64,000 nt of DNA from the NCBI GenBank assembly GCA_035236585.1, contig CP141126.1, positions 71,153,414-71,217,413 on the forward strand. Reading direction: 5' to 3'. The notes beneath the pieces were generated by a model. The model worked only from the letters and a program-made list of their open reading frames with translations. It made no database searches and had not been told where the DNA came from. The stretch's first letter is position 1. Every line of letters starts with the position of its first letter. Below are positions 1-12,022 of this stretch, piece after piece. Made by a program: the position numbers and the translations under genes. The stretch is from Warburgia ugandensis. Taxonomy: Eukaryota; Streptophyta; Magnoliopsida; Canellales; Canellaceae.

Positions 1-619
1 CCACCCCCATCAAATTTCCTCAATTCTTCTTCCCCTTTGCACACTGTTAGGCGTGCTACAAACACACACAATGTCCCACCGATGCCATTCCTCTTTCCTC
101 GATAGCGACGGAGCATTTTCCCTAGTTGGACGACTTGAGGTAAGTCATCCTTTTTCCTTCTGATCATTTCCAGTGGATTGTTGTTTTTCCAATGACTATA
201 TATGCACTACTATTGTTGTGGAAAATAGAGCAATGAAATGATGTCAAATGAAGGTCTAAACCATTCATCTTATGCACGATGAAAAAAGGAACAAACCCAT
301 GAAATTTCATGGAGATCCAATTACTAAGGATGTTAGAAAACTAAGAAAACAGTAAGGGGGAGAATTTTAAGAAATGTGATAAAAATCATGCAAAAATGTG
401 AGATAATGACAAAATTTGTTGAAGGGAAGCTTGAAAATGGAATGTACATGAAAAATTGAGAGAAATGGTGCAAAAATTTCACCATTTGGAAACCAGGGGT
501 TCACCAGCGGCGACTGGAGTCTGGCCGTCATCTCCTGCGATGGTGGGCCAGCCCAGTCATCGTTCTCGGCAATGGTGACCTAGCGGGCGATAGCTCGGGT
601 AGCATGCACACATGGGTGA
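1..619. other. Unassigned intergenic DNA, probably old retroelement leader
   Basis: No gene is supported here. The first 150 bases are pyrimidine-rich and end in a splice-donor-like GAGGTAAGT at 136-144, as is often seen in plant LTR leaders. Bases 490-620 are clearly GC-richer than their surroundings. The block has no counterpart in the second half of the window, so it lies outside the duplicated segment. Its right edge is the TG of an LTR-like sequence. Confidence 0.4.
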
Positions 620-1867
620 TGTAACACCCCTAACTTTTTGTAATTAAATAAATAGTGAAATTGAGAATTTCAAGAAAAATTAGGCTGGAATATTAGGGTT
701 ATGTAGAATGCACTTCTTATAGAAGTTAAATCAAAGGATAAGACATGTATAATTGAAATCAAACTCAATGAACCCTTCAGAATGACTGTAAGCACGACTC
801 ATTTTGAATCCGGATGAAAATGTCCTATTTTTCTCCATTTTTATAAACAAAAGGGTAAAATGGTAATTTTACCTAGAATCCAGGGCCTAAGACATAAAAA
901 TTTAGTATGTACTCAGCAATAATAATCCAACACCACAAGTACACTCAATTCTGAGATCATGGGAATAAACCCTAATTTTTATACATAAAAGGCAAAATGG
1001 TTTTTTTACACCATGTGGGGCCCACAAGGGACCCATAAAGGAATCCAATGACCAAATCACGTGTAATCATGAGTCAAACCACTACCACTAGTAAGTGGAG
1101 AAAGAGGTGGTAGTGGGAATCCAATGAAGATTAAATAATAAAAAGAAATAAACATAATTAATACATGTCATCATGAAAAACACTCACAACACTTATAAAT
1201 ACCCCTCAGAAAAATTCACAAAAATGTTCATAAAATTCCTCACAAAACCCCTAGAATGCCTCAAATCCCAAATCTAGAAAGCTTTCCCTTCTTCCCCAAT
1301 TTGTTTTTCTTTCTCTCCTTCTCCCTTAAGCCCTATGGGCATGTCCATAGATGCACCCAACACTCTAGACCTAGTGGAGATGTCGGTGCGTCCACGGACG
1401 TGTCGTCCCCAATGGAACTAGATTTTTTCCTAGAAATCCTATTTCAATTAGGCATGAAAATACAACCATTGAAACATGATCTTTACTGTAAGATGCGTTC
1501 GTAAAAGATTTAATCAACAAAATCCCTTTGGTACCATGATGATCCATCTTCTAAATCTTCTGAAAACTCAAAACAAAAGTCAAGCCCAAGTGAATCACCA
1601 TCTCCAATAGTTTATTTAAGTTATTTCAGAAAATCTGGCCGATAAATGGTAATCTTTCATCGTTGGAAATCTCCAAAATGTGGTATTCTTCAAAAGCCTT
1701 AAGTTTTACCTCTTTCTCCGACAACGATGATGGACAATCAAGCTCTATATATGTTTTCCGGAAGCTAGGATTTTATCTACATTCTCCAGGAGGTTTTCTC
1801 CTTCTCCAGTGAACTCCTCCTCCCCAGACCAGCTCAGGTAGGCCACTATCACTCCCCTTAATTTTTA
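620..1867 (+). repeat. Probable 5' part of a Ty3/Gypsy-type LTR, truncated
   Basis: The block opens with TGTAACACCCC, a common start of plant Gypsy LTRs. It has a TATA-like TATAAAT at 1194-1200, followed by a pyrimidine-rich leader and CAGGTAGG near 1834, which resembles a splice donor. No matching LTR end (CA) or PBS follows. At about 1868 it stops abruptly and sequence homologous to 39591 onward begins, so the LTR appears cut by the left edge of duplicated copy A. The 82-codon frame at 1256-1504 lies in the leader and is not convincing. Confidence 0.4.
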
Positions 1868-2160
1868 GGTTAGTCTAAACTAAGTACATGGGACTGTGTG
1901 CATAAGATTGTCCCAGATTAGTTGTCATAAAACACTTTAGAAAATGAGTAAAAGAAGGAACTAATCATGTATTATTCAATTAATAAGCTAAAGTAATGAG
2001 GAAGTAGTGAATTTTGGAAAATTCAATTCTCATCATAATATAGGAATTGACCTAGAAATTCAAAAATATTTTAAAATTTTCTCTTTTTAAAAAAATATAA
2101 AAAAATTACTAGAATTTGCTAGAATTCTACATCCTAAACCTAAGGGAAACAGTGTCCTCA
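1868..2160 (-). repeat. 3' non-coding part of Athila/Tat-like element, copy A
   Basis: Matches 39591-39910, which lies 3' of the integrase on the minus strand. The minus strand carries the 'fewer-than-perfect' lineage signature of an ACAATG stretch followed by a G-rich TTTAGGTTTGG-like tract (best seen in copy B near 39890-39910). No coding capacity is visible. Confidence 0.6.
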
Positions 2161-3382
2161 ATGTCTAAAAGATAAGATAAGTGTTAATGAGACACTGAGA
2201 GAGAAAAAAAAAAAGGATGATGAATGGATGTAGATAGCACAAACTCTTAAAAATGTTAGGTTACCTCCTGTGAGCATTCAATTTAACATCTTTAGGTAGA
2301 CACTTCTAAGGTTAGAACCCACTTAATTCTGATATATAGGATCTTTCACAATTGTGGTCTCAACTTCTAGATTAACTAACTATAGGTATGGATTTAAACA
2401 TATCCATTAACTATGGAAGTCTGGCCAGTCCTAGTATCTTCAATCTCGATGGTCCCATATGGGAATACCTCTTTAACAATATAAGGGCCTATCTGTCGAG
2501 TTCTTAGCTTCTCAGACAAGAGATGAAGCTTAGAGTTATAAAGGAGTACCTTTTGGAATGGAATAAAGGATTTTCTTAAAATATTTTAATCGTAAAAAAC
2601 TTTCATCTTGTCCTTCTAGATCCTATTACTATCATAAGCTTCCCACCAAATCTCCTCCAACTCATTAAGTTCGAGCTTGCAATGTGAGCCTACTTCACCT
2701 ATATCAAAATTTAATCTTTTAATTGTTTAGTAGGTCCTATGCTCCAATTCCACAGGCAACTGACAAGCTTTACCATAAATAATACTGTATAGGGACATAC
2801 CAATTGGGGTTTTAAATGCAATGTGATATGGTCAAAGCACATTGGTCAGATGAATATACTGATCCTTACGATCTAGATTAACAATTGTCTATAAAATCGG
2901 TTTAGTAGCCCAATTAGATACTTTGATTGGTCCACTTATTTGTGCGTGATATGGTGTTACAACTTTATGTGTGATAGTATTTTTTATTTATTAATGCTTT
3001 AAAAACATTGTTGCAAAAATGAGTACTGTTATCACAAATGATGGCTCTAGGTGTCCCATATCTGGAAAATATATTTTCTTTTAAGAATTTAATGATGGTT
3101 TTATAACCATTGACCCTACATGGGAAAGAAACATAATCTACAACAACCAAAATGTAAAGGTATCCAAAAGAATGAAGGAATGGCCTCATGAAATTGATTT
3201 CCCAATAGTCAAATATCTCCACTATAAGAATGGATTCTAAAGGCATCATATTCCTACAAGTTATTCCTGCTAATTTTTAGCAGCACTCACATGCCTTAGA
3301 AAGATTATGGTTGTCTCTTAAAAGAGTGGGCTAGTAGAAACCACACTATAAAATTTTTGCAACTATTTTCTTAGTAAAAAAT
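2161..3382 (-). pseudogene. Ty3/Gypsy (Athila/Tat-type) integrase remnant, copy A
   Basis: The minus-strand frame at 2965-3249 (94 codons) reads as the catalytic core of a plant Gypsy integrase: a [19 protein letters not shown] stretch with the first core aspartate in VDY, then FSRYGTPRAIICDNSTHF with the second. Downstream on the minus strand (about 2850-2430) the integrase C-terminal region can be followed in broken frames: the segment that reads [15 protein letters not shown] in this family, then the ELEEI, LLYNS and VKEVFP segments. The zinc-binding end is cut at 3382 by a deletion junction; RT, RNase H and protease are absent. Compared with copy B, A keeps the GTPRAI part intact but has lost the SKWTKAI segment by a small deletion. 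It is an inactive relic. Confidence 0.85.
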
Positions 3383-5580
3383 TGTTAGAACAGTTAGAAA
3401 CCTTAAAGCATTACCAAAACTTATTTGTACTAAATAAGGTGATCTTATCAAAAGTTAAGGTAAGAAAACTTCTCGTGCATTATGCAAGCAATCCACTACC
3501 TCATGAAGCTTCTAAGTAAAGCTCAAATCGTATACAATGGATACTTATATATAAGAGCTATTTTGAAACAAAACAATTCAGAGATGGAGGCTTGCATGAA
3601 GACTTATTTCATTCACTCTTTCTCCTACCATACCAAAAGAGAAAACCACACTAAGGAATACATGATTTTCCCATGCAATGTTGTGCACCCCGCTTGATTC
3701 CACCAGATGAGAGAAATAAGGAAGAGAAAAGGAGAAAATAAAGGAGGTGATGAGAGAAACAATTTATGAAAAATCTACAATCAACAATCATCCTTACTTT
3801 TGAAGTGTTCAAAGGCCAAGATCTATCCTTGTTCATAGATATCCTAAGAAACCAATGAGAACTCACTCAAGCAAGGATGGAGTAATGAGAAATAAGACTA
3901 TAAGGAAGACCAAAACCAGGGCCCATTGCTAGAGATATTTTTGGTGGGCTGCCCACCTTAATTTCAGGGGAGAAAACGTGTTCTCCCTTAGAAAAAGTGT
4001 CTTCCACTCCTTAAACCCCATTTCTTGGAGAATAAATGGTGGGCTGGGAGAGAATAAAGGAGGAAACCTAGAATGGATAAGAAAATCTCAATGAAATCTA
4101 AGCCATCCACTCCAAGGCACGTTGATCCAATGGTTGAGAATAAGTGAGCTACAAAACATGATTCTTTGAACAAGGAAACTTCAAAACAATCACATCCACT
4201 CAATCTTAAGTGAAATATAATCCAATGGTGAAGAAATAAAAAGGAGCTAAAGCTCAACCCTAACCATTATCTCATATTCTATACAAGGAGATTCCACATG
4301 ATCTATTAAGCATAAAGAAGGGGACATCCCTTTTCAAGAGGAGTGTCACTTTATTTAAGATAAAATTTGGGGGAAACTTCCTTAGTCTTGCTATGATATT
4401 CACCTTCTCATCTCCATCATTCAAGGAAGAAAGCTACTCATCCAACCATCCATCCATGCATTTTATCTTATCTTTCCCCATTTCATTCCTTTTTTTCTAT
4501 TCTATCTTTCCCTCTTATCCTCATCTAGATCTCCTTATCTCTTTCCCTTCTAGTCTATCCTCTTTCTTTCTAATCCAAATCCACCTTCCACTCCTTCCAT
4601 AGTCCACCTTCCAAGTCACCTCCTTAGAAAAAATATAAATAAGGGTGAGGTGAAGGGGAGAAACATCTCTTAACTTTTCATAGACCTCAGAGCTATACAC
4701 ATGAGGAACAAAGGGAGGGAGATCACTCTTATCTCTCTTCTACATCTTCACACGTCCAAACCCTAGGAGTACAGGTAAGAGTATTCAGATCCATTCTTAT
4801 GGTGGAATGCCTTGCTAAATGGCTAACACTCACCTTAGATTGACTAACTTCTATCTCCCCTTGCTCTCTCCTACGATAAGATACCCCCTTCCATAGAGTT
4901 TCTAGCTAAGTAGAAGGCCACCTTTATGTTCCTTTTTCTGCTCCATCTCCTCTTTTCTTCTATTAAGGTTGTTGATTTTTAAGAAAAGTAGTTATGCTTC
5001 TCTTTTTTATAGCTTCCCTAAAACTTCATTCTTAGGGATCTTTAGATTTGGATTTGAGCATAAACATTGGGAAAGTGGCATGTTAGGGTGACTATGCTCT
5101 TTGCTTCTCAGCTATGCTTGATGTGCCCAAAATAAGTAATTGGACTCACACATATGAGAAAGGCTTTATTGTAATTTAGTTTAAATTTGGGTTGACAAGA
5201 AGTGTATAGGCTCCTATTGAGTCAGACAATAAGAGATCCTACAGCAGAATTCATTCCTAGTGGAAGAAAGTTTACTTTTATGTTCTTTTCCATTATGTAC
5301 CTCTTTCGTAATCTCATTGTAATTTATTAGTCAATGAACAAAAGTTCTTTACTTTTCTTTCTCTTTACACTCCTTTCTTTATTTCCTAAGCTTAAAGATA
5401 AGCATTAGTAGTGTTAAGATCTTTTTAATTGCTTTTTTAATCTCTTTGGCTAGGTTAAAGTGTAGTAGCTTAGAATTTAATTAAACTCCATCATAATTAG
5501 TGTCTTTGTGGGATCAATCCATATTTGCATTATCTATTCTATATTAGATTTGTGCACTTATGATATAATTAAAATTCACA
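3383..5580 (+). repeat. 5' LTR of plus-strand Athila-like derivative, copy A (left end lost)
   Basis: Runs to ...AAAATTCACA, directly before an Athila-type primer binding site. It has the lineage's typical LTR tail: a TTTGTGGGATCAATCC segment at about 5500, then a GTGCACTTATGATATAATT stretch. Inside are a TATA-like AAATATAAATAAGGG near 4630 and pyrimidine-rich leaders. It is homologous to 45531-47964 in copy B. The left 0.25 kb of the LTR seen in B is missing because of the deletion junction at about 3382. Short frames inside are not genes. Confidence 0.65.
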
Positions 5581-5589
5581 TTGAGTTTT

Positions 5590-5607
5590 TGGCATCATTG
5601 TTGGGGA
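5590..5607 (+). other. Primer binding site, Athila type (degenerate)
   Basis: TGGCATCATTGTTGGGGA at this position resembles the Athila/Tat PBS, TGGCGCCGTTGCCGGGGA, which is complementary to the 3' end of a tRNA (usually given as tRNA-Asp). The four differences are all C-to-T or G-to-A transitions, consistent with decay of methylated DNA. It fixes the plus orientation of the element and the end of its 5' LTR. Confidence 0.75.
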
Positions 5608-6830
5608 CTCGCAATAGAGATTTAGTTAAGAACTAGGTTATACTTTACCTCTAGTCATAGCTTTTAGAACTACATATAGAATACTTGCATTTTGTTTTGC
5701 ATTATTTTCCTTACTCCTGAAAATCTTGATAGTTATTTTCCTTTTTTTTAAGAGAAATTTGGAGGACTTGAAGGAGCTTTTAGGATAGATCACAAATTTT
5801 TTTCTTTTGAGTGAATTTTAGTGAGACTATGCTTGTATTATTTTTTTATCATGATTCAATCAACTAAATGGGTTGTAATAATACAAGTCATGGGTGAACC
5901 ATACTCACTTGGAAGAGGAGGTGGCATGTACGTGGATCCACCCCTATATAAGGAGTCTTTATCAAGGACCCCGATATGAGCTTTTCTAAACAAACATTTT
6001 CTAGCATAGGTTGTGCATAATAATTTAGTTGCATTTCCATATAGTGAGAACTGATTAATTGTTGCAATCTAGGGTTTTGCATTAGGTTTACTACTTTTCT
6101 TACATTACAGGGCACATCTAAGGTGAGTATATGTTGATGGAATTGTTGCAGGAAAGCTTAGTTGATTAGTAATGGTACTCACCCCTACAGGATCAAGGGT
6201 GGATTTCACCACTATCCCTTGGCCCACCAAGATTAATAATCACCTTATGTGCAACCCAAGCCTTAACAAACTAACTAAAATCAATTTAGAAGAGACCTAT
6301 AGTAGCATACATGCTCATAGGGCCCTCTTGGAAAAAGGAAAATTACTATCACTCTAGTGGCCCTTATCTAATTAGCTATGTTAGTATTTAAGCAACTAGC
6401 TCTGCCAACATATCCAATGACTAAGATTACCTATGGCTAACAAGGAGGGTGTGAAGCAATTGATTATGATCAAAATCTAACATGTAAGTAGTAGGACAAG
6501 TTTGAAAGAGAGGAGTAGGTAATTATGTAAAAAATAATATAAACTCCACTCTCCTTAATAAAATAAAGAAAAATCAAACTTTCAACTTGTTTGCCATAGG
6601 TGTAGACTTATTATGTGTGTCGTTTCCTTGTGCACCATTTTGCATATGGGTTATATTATCTAGTTTATGACTCTATAGACTAGCCAAAAAAGCACTCTTT
6701 CATTGTATATGATGAATATCTTTCCTTGTATACAAAGTTGAGTCAAGTAAGATAAAAGTTACATAATCAAGTAAATCCAATTACCTCTACAAAAAAATAT
6801 GGCCAAAAAAGTAGGGGATAAAGTCACTTT
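5608..6830 (+). repeat. Leader region of the Athila-like derivative, copy A
   Basis: Untranslated or fully degenerate leader between PBS and gag remnant, homologous to 47993-49200. The frames at 6172-6357 (plus) and 5888-6115 (minus) are not preserved in copy B and match no family I know. Confidence 0.55.
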
Positions 6831-7475
6831 CTTACTATTTTACTTCATAGCCCCTTCATTATGAAAATATGTATGAAACAGGGGCTACTTCTAATCTGTC
6901 CAATGCACTAGATAGATTGGTAGACATGATGGATGAAGTAAATAGTCTATTTATTACATTGGATGTTTTTGTGCTAGCTAGAGAATTATCGAGGAAACCT
7001 CAGTATGAGGATTGTTTTACCTATTCTAATCCAGCATATCCTACTACTTTGTGCTCGTTAAGCTTCATGTTTCTTGAATACTTTTATTAGCAAATGAATG
7101 CAAATGCAATGAGTGCATTCATAGACCTTAGTGATAATTTTTATTCTGAGACTTACTATCTAGGATGGTCTTAGCATCCTAATCAAACACGTTCTCAAAA
7201 TTTTCAAGGAAGACCATTTGGGGTTCCCCTTAATCACACTTTCCATAGTGATTCAAATTCATAGCAACTTGAGACACAAGAAGAGTTTTGTCCACAACAA
7301 AGGGAGCAATCATTAGAAGAGATCTTGAGTTTATTTATGCAAAGTGCTCTCAAATTCCAAAATTCTGTAAAATAAACTATGTAGACCACTCGCAATGTAT
7401 TCCAAAGTTGAAGTTCCAAATGGATCAAATAAATACTAAATTTTTAAAAAGGAAAAAGGAAACCAACCAAGTTTA
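6831..7475 (+). pseudogene. Athila-like gag remnant, copy A
   Basis: The frame at 6869-7090, continued with shifts and stops to about 7470, has the layout of the C-terminal part of Athila/Tat gag. It shows an ETYY...HPNQT...NFQGRP motif (7150-7230, counterpart of the family's YNPGWRNHPNF motif), then SLEEILSLFMQSALKF (about 7310-7350), then a short helical segment with QMDQI (about 7417-7430). No CCHC zinc knuckle is visible. In-frame stops at 7088 and 7172, and others in the last third, show that it is non-functional. The same remnant lies at 49200-49850 in copy B. Confidence 0.6.
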
Positions 7476-7684
7476 GGATATGCAATGGCCATCAAGAACT
7501 ATGTAGGGATAACAATAATATCATTCTATGATTATCTTTATGACATAAAGATCAAGTGACTACATTATACCTACCATCCTCCAGTAATAATCCTCTTGAG
7601 GCATGTCTTGATCATTCTAATTTTGATTCTAACATAAACACATTCATTTATGATGATACTAATACTTCTCAATGGAGAGCCAAA

Positions 7685-8130
7685 TTAAGACACCTTTCCA
7701 TTACCTGAGATTCCATTCGAGCCATATAGTGAAGAACCACCTACTTTGGACCTACAACCTTTACCAAATAATTCACCATGTGAGAGTTTAGATTTACTTA
7801 AAAATTTACTTGTGACTACAAAATAGGAAGGAGTGTCAATTGATGTTCTGTCCCAACACCAACTAACTCCCATGTGTACACTAGAGGTTATTAAGGGTAT
7901 AAGTCCTATTATTTCTTTACATCAAGAAAAAATAAAAAATGAACAACCTTTGAGGGGATGCAAAGCTAGTTTAACCCTACCTATCAGAACAATGTAAGGG
8001 AGGAGGAATATTGTCAAATTTTTTATTTTGACATTATCTTTCCTCAATTTGATCAAACCTAGGCAAAGTCACTCAAGTTGGTCCCCAAAAGTTTAGATTC
8101 CTGGTGGTCTTTCATGTCATTATCTTCTCA
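7685..8130 (+). pseudogene. Pol fragment: protease-RT linker and start of RT, copy A
   Basis: In plus frames this segment carries the piece that in Athila/Tat pol lies between protease and RT: FEPYSEE...LDLQPLP, SLDLLKNLLV, IDVLSQHQL, IKGISPIISLHQ and NEQPLR, followed by a decayed counterpart of the LNP...VVRKE...LLD-GIIYPI segment (7965-8060). The protease that should precede it is missing, and RT catalytic motifs do not follow. Copy B (50067-50330 and onward) is better preserved. It is a relic of an internally deleted element. Confidence 0.65.
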
Positions 8131-9110
8131 CCACCATACATCTCCTAGTAAAAAAGGAAAATTTGACTATTATGAGATTCTAAAATTGAGTGATTATTCC
8201 AGGAACTTGTTCATAGTTAGCTTAGGTTTAGGTGTGATAGATTAGTTAATTAGTTTAGGTTAAGTGTTATTATTTACAATTGCATTTAGCATTTCAATGT
8301 ACATTATTTAGCATATCAATGGTCACATCAACAGATCAATGCACCATCTCTAGCATGTAGGTACTATCATTCTTACCCATCTCTCTCCAGGTAGTTATTT
8401 CATTTGTCCATGCTTTTATAAAAAATTGGGGATAGTGTTTTATTTAAGTCTACGGGTAGGATATGTCAAGTTTGATGTGTTTAAAGTCTATTTAATCCTT
8501 TTTGAGTCATTTCTTTATTTCAAAAAAAATTAAAAACTTTATCATAAGTTCTTTTACAAGTATGAGAATTCAGATTTCCTAAATATTTAATCTATAATTT
8601 CAACATTAGAATATTAATATATTTATAAATATTTAGTTTACTATTTTATCGTTTTCTAAAGTATTGCATAAAAAAATTATACTTAAAATATTCATTTCAC
8701 AAAATAGCCATATATATATATATATATATATTAAGTTAAAAAGAAAATATAACTTAGATCTTGAAGAAGATAAGTAGAGACTTATAACTCATGCGAGATT
8801 ATAGCCATTCTTTCTTTTTGAGGGTTATATACAACTTCAATTTTTTTGTCAACAGACATAATTTTCTACTTCGTTTCATTATTCTTGAATAAAAGAAAAT
8901 TTTCTCAGATAAATAAAGAACTTCTAATAAAAGTTTTGCAATGTTAATGGGTGTCATTTTTGAAAGCCCGTACAAGACTATAACTAGTTTACTACGGGTA
9001 ACCTATGGCCTTAAAGGCTTTCTGCATACTATAAATGCAAACGATAACACTTGCAAAAGTAATTAGGGTATTTTTTTTAGATTTCTTATTTTATATTTTG
9101 TAGCTCAAAG
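8131..9110 (+). repeat. 3' region of the Athila-like derivative, copy A
   Basis: Contains the lineage's TTGGGGATAGTG...TTTAAGTCTACGGG tract (8426-8456), comparable to the ACAATG/TTTAAG-TTGGGGG 3' region of Athila elements, and a (TA)n run at 8710-8731. No coding. I could not match this block to the 5' LTR by eye, so a 3' LTR is not demonstrated. It is homologous to 50471-52436. Confidence 0.45.
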
Positions 9111-10779
9111 ACTAGCAAAAATTGAACTTATAGAAAATGAATTATTTTTTATATTAATGAGAAAAAAAATTTATATGCTTTTAGTGGTTAAAACTAGATC
9201 ATTCTACTTCCCAAATTAGTTTGAAAATGAAATATAATACATCAAATAAATCAAGGAGTCCATAACTTACATAACAAAAATATGATGACAACATATCATA
9301 TTGAACATCTCATTTGAAACCATGGTCAATAAAAAATTTATAAAATGAAATACATTGATGTAGATATCATGAATAAATCTAGTTGTAATACTTCACAAGT
9401 TCAAAACATACAGTGTATGTCATATCAATAAAAATCCATAATATTTATAAAACATGATGCATACTACCATGGGCTCAAAACCATAGTAAACTTGTAAATA
9501 TGAGAAAATCTCAACATCAGTAGGTCATTCCAACCACACATGGGCCCACATCAATCCTATCATGAGTACTCATATCATGATAATACTGGCATCATCACCT
9601 CAAGATGGCTCAGGCAGCATCAACCTATCCTAACAAAACACATGGATTTTGTTCAAGATGGAGACTAATGGGTCTTTTCACTATCATAGAATGGGCATTA
9701 ATTGTGGATCCGAATGGAAATGGAGGGGAGAAAGGGAAATAAGGGAAATATTTACATCTATAAAGCAATTCTAAGTGTACATCATCGTCCGAATTGGTGA
9801 AATTGTTAGTTTTTCAATGACATCATCACCCCAGGATGGCTCAAGCTCCATCAGCCTATCAAAAAACAAAACACATGGACTCTATTTGAGATGGAGACTA
9901 GTGGGACTGTTCACTATCATGGAGCCATGATTAATGGTGGATCCAAATCGAAATGGAGGGCAGAACGAAAAATAGGGGAAATATATACCTCTATGAAGCG
10001 TTTCTAAGTGTACATCATTATTCTAATTGCTGAAGTTGTTAGTTTTTCAACAACAATCCCATTCCATCATTGATATTCCACTGATCAATGTGAAACTAAA
10101 GGGCTTATGATTTTTTTGAGCAAAGTGAAGGGGATGAAAGACTCAGATCTTTGAACTTGGCCTTACTTTTCTCTGTATGCTCCTCTGTTAGATGTCCCCT
10201 CTTCATAGTTGCCAAATTCTTCTCCTTTGCTAGTATGCACGTGGATAGAGTTACAAGGTGATTCTTGCCTTTCCTTCTTTCTCCTCCTCCTCCTCCTTCT
10301 TCTTGATCCCCTTCTTCCATTTTACTCTTCCTTTTAAAAATTATATCGGCTGACTTAAGTCAACTGACATTGTCATTTTTTCTCATTATTTTATTATATA
10401 TGGTAAAATATGATTAAATCTTAGTATTAATAGATGTATGCTTGATTTTAGACATTGTTAAAGATATCATTGCCAACATGCCTTAGTCTGACAATTCTCT
10501 CTTTCGAGTTTCACAAATGGGCCCATAAGGTGAAATTAGTATATTATCCCAAGCTCTTGATATTTGAAAATTTTTATTCAAACTTTGATTTCAATGTCTT
10601 TAGTGTAGTTTGAAAGATTCTTCTTACTACAGTCTAGATATTGATGTTTCGAGAGTCAACTTTGTGTCTTTCAAATGTTTATTTTCACGAAACCCATGAC
10701 CCCAAAGTCCATATTGGCTTTGTATTCAAATATTGGATGAGAATTATATGGAATGGAATTTAGGAATTAGAGTATTACA
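9111..10779 (-). repeat. 3' LTR of minimal-core minus-strand LTR element, copy A (truncated)
   Basis: Homologous to the LTR that starts at 11058. For example, the block around 9190-9260 matches 11755-11830, and both carry 'tagtttgaaa-tgaaa' and 'catcaaataaatcaag' segments. The right end ...GTATTACA (minus strand TGTAATAC) abuts a polypurine tract. About 0.6 kb at its left end is missing; the missing part exists in copy B at 44895-45271. A 1.6 kb block present in the partner LTR (about 21365-23005) is absent here, and a 231-bp unit is duplicated instead. The frame at 10105-10320 is a pyrimidine-rich artefact. Confidence 0.75.
9591..10052. repeat. 231-bp tandem duplication inside the LTR
   Basis: Two units begin with ATCATCACC at 9591 and 9822 and run through the same order: a GATGGCTCA motif, a CCTATC...AACAAAACACATGG segment, GAGACTA-TGGG, TGTACATCAT and TTAGTTTTTCAA. 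Copy B has the same two units (52871 and about 53075) with small deletions, so the doubling predates the large duplication. Confidence 0.8.
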
Positions 10780-11057
10780 TCCTTTCCCCCTCAATGAAAT
10801 TTCTTAACTACTTATGACTTCACACTAAGTCATTGTTCATAGGTAACATGAACCTAATTAAGATATGATTCTCATTTCCCTATATTCAAGTGTTTGCTTA
10901 TCTCCCAAATCAGTATTTGTTTTACATTCAATAGCATTTCCCTATATGAGTTATCTTTGTAACTTAGATAAGTAACTAACTCTAACTTATAAGTCTTATT
11001 ATGAGTTCCGACAAGTAGGACTAGTTGTGAAAGGATGAACTAAGCTCTGATACCAAA
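10780..11057 (-). mobile_element. Core of minimal LTR element: PPT, about 250 bp, PBS (copy A)
   Basis: Read on the minus strand, a PBS occupies 11044-11057 (TTTGGTATCAGAGC, matching the tRNA-iMet type TGGTATCAGAGC), directly inside an LTR that ends at 11058. A polypurine tract occupies 10780-10792 (GAGGGGGAAAGGA), directly before the other LTR starting TGTAATAC. Between them are only about 250 bp without a reading frame. The counterpart in copy B is 54029-54271. PBS and PPT in the right order and orientation show that this is an LTR element and not two unrelated repeats. Either the inner domain was deleted or the element is non-autonomous. Confidence 0.75.
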
Positions 11058-12022
11058 TATAACAACCTAGGTTTTTGAATGACCATTTTGCAAATCAATT
11101 TGAAAAGTTTGGCCCCAAGTTTTGAAACCAAATTGACAAAACAAACAGCAAAAAATTCATTCTATGAAAAGACTTGACAAAAGTCCCCAGTGTCATTTTA
11201 AAACACAAATTTACCAGTAAAATGATCATTTCATTTCTACCAAAAATTTGGTAGAGTCTGCTCTATTTTTTGAATAATCCATACTTTTTCATGCTATGCA
11301 GTATCCCTACTAAACCACATTATAATGTATAAAACAATACGAGAGACGCCATCTCCACTCAATGATATTTAAACACATAATTGAAAACCATGCATTTATT
11401 AAATTAAAGACACATAGAAGACTTAACTAGTTTAACCAGAATCTATCTAGTCACAACCACATGTTCATAATTACAATTTCATGTCTAGACATTCAATTGA
11501 ATGTAAGTCATAATATAATAATTTAAACAACAACTTTGAAATAAATAGAACTAAATCCATAACCCACTTAGTTAGTGTTAGTTTGATCTCTCCTACAGCT
11601 CCTTGCTCTATATCCTACGTTACTTCATATTGTATTCCATCAAATATGATATATTGTAAATAATTACAACATCTTAGCAAGAAATGCTTGTGCAGGTGGA
11701 ATAAGATTATATTTATAACAAATAAATTATTTTTATATAATAAGAATCATTTTCTATATGCTTTCCATGATTAAAACAATATCATTCTATTTCCAAAATT
11801 AGTTTGAAACCAAAACATAATGCATCAAATAAATCAAGTCCATAACTCACATAATTGAGAATAGGATGAATACATATCATTTGAAACCATGGTTAGTAAC
11901 AAATTCATAAAATGAAATACATTTATGTGGATATCATGAACAGATCCAGTTGTAATACTTCACAAGTTCAAAATTTGTAATGCATATCATATCAATAAAA
12001 ATCTATATTATTTATAACACAT
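11058..12022 (-). repeat. 5' LTR of minimal-core element, copy A, first part
   Basis: Begins with TATAACAACC on the plus strand (inverse of an LTR end; the expected TGTAACAACC has one G-to-A change) next to the PBS at 11044-11057. It is interrupted at 12022 by insertion of the 9.15 kb element and resumes at 21178. The uninterrupted version is 54272-57975 in copy B. Confidence 0.75.
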
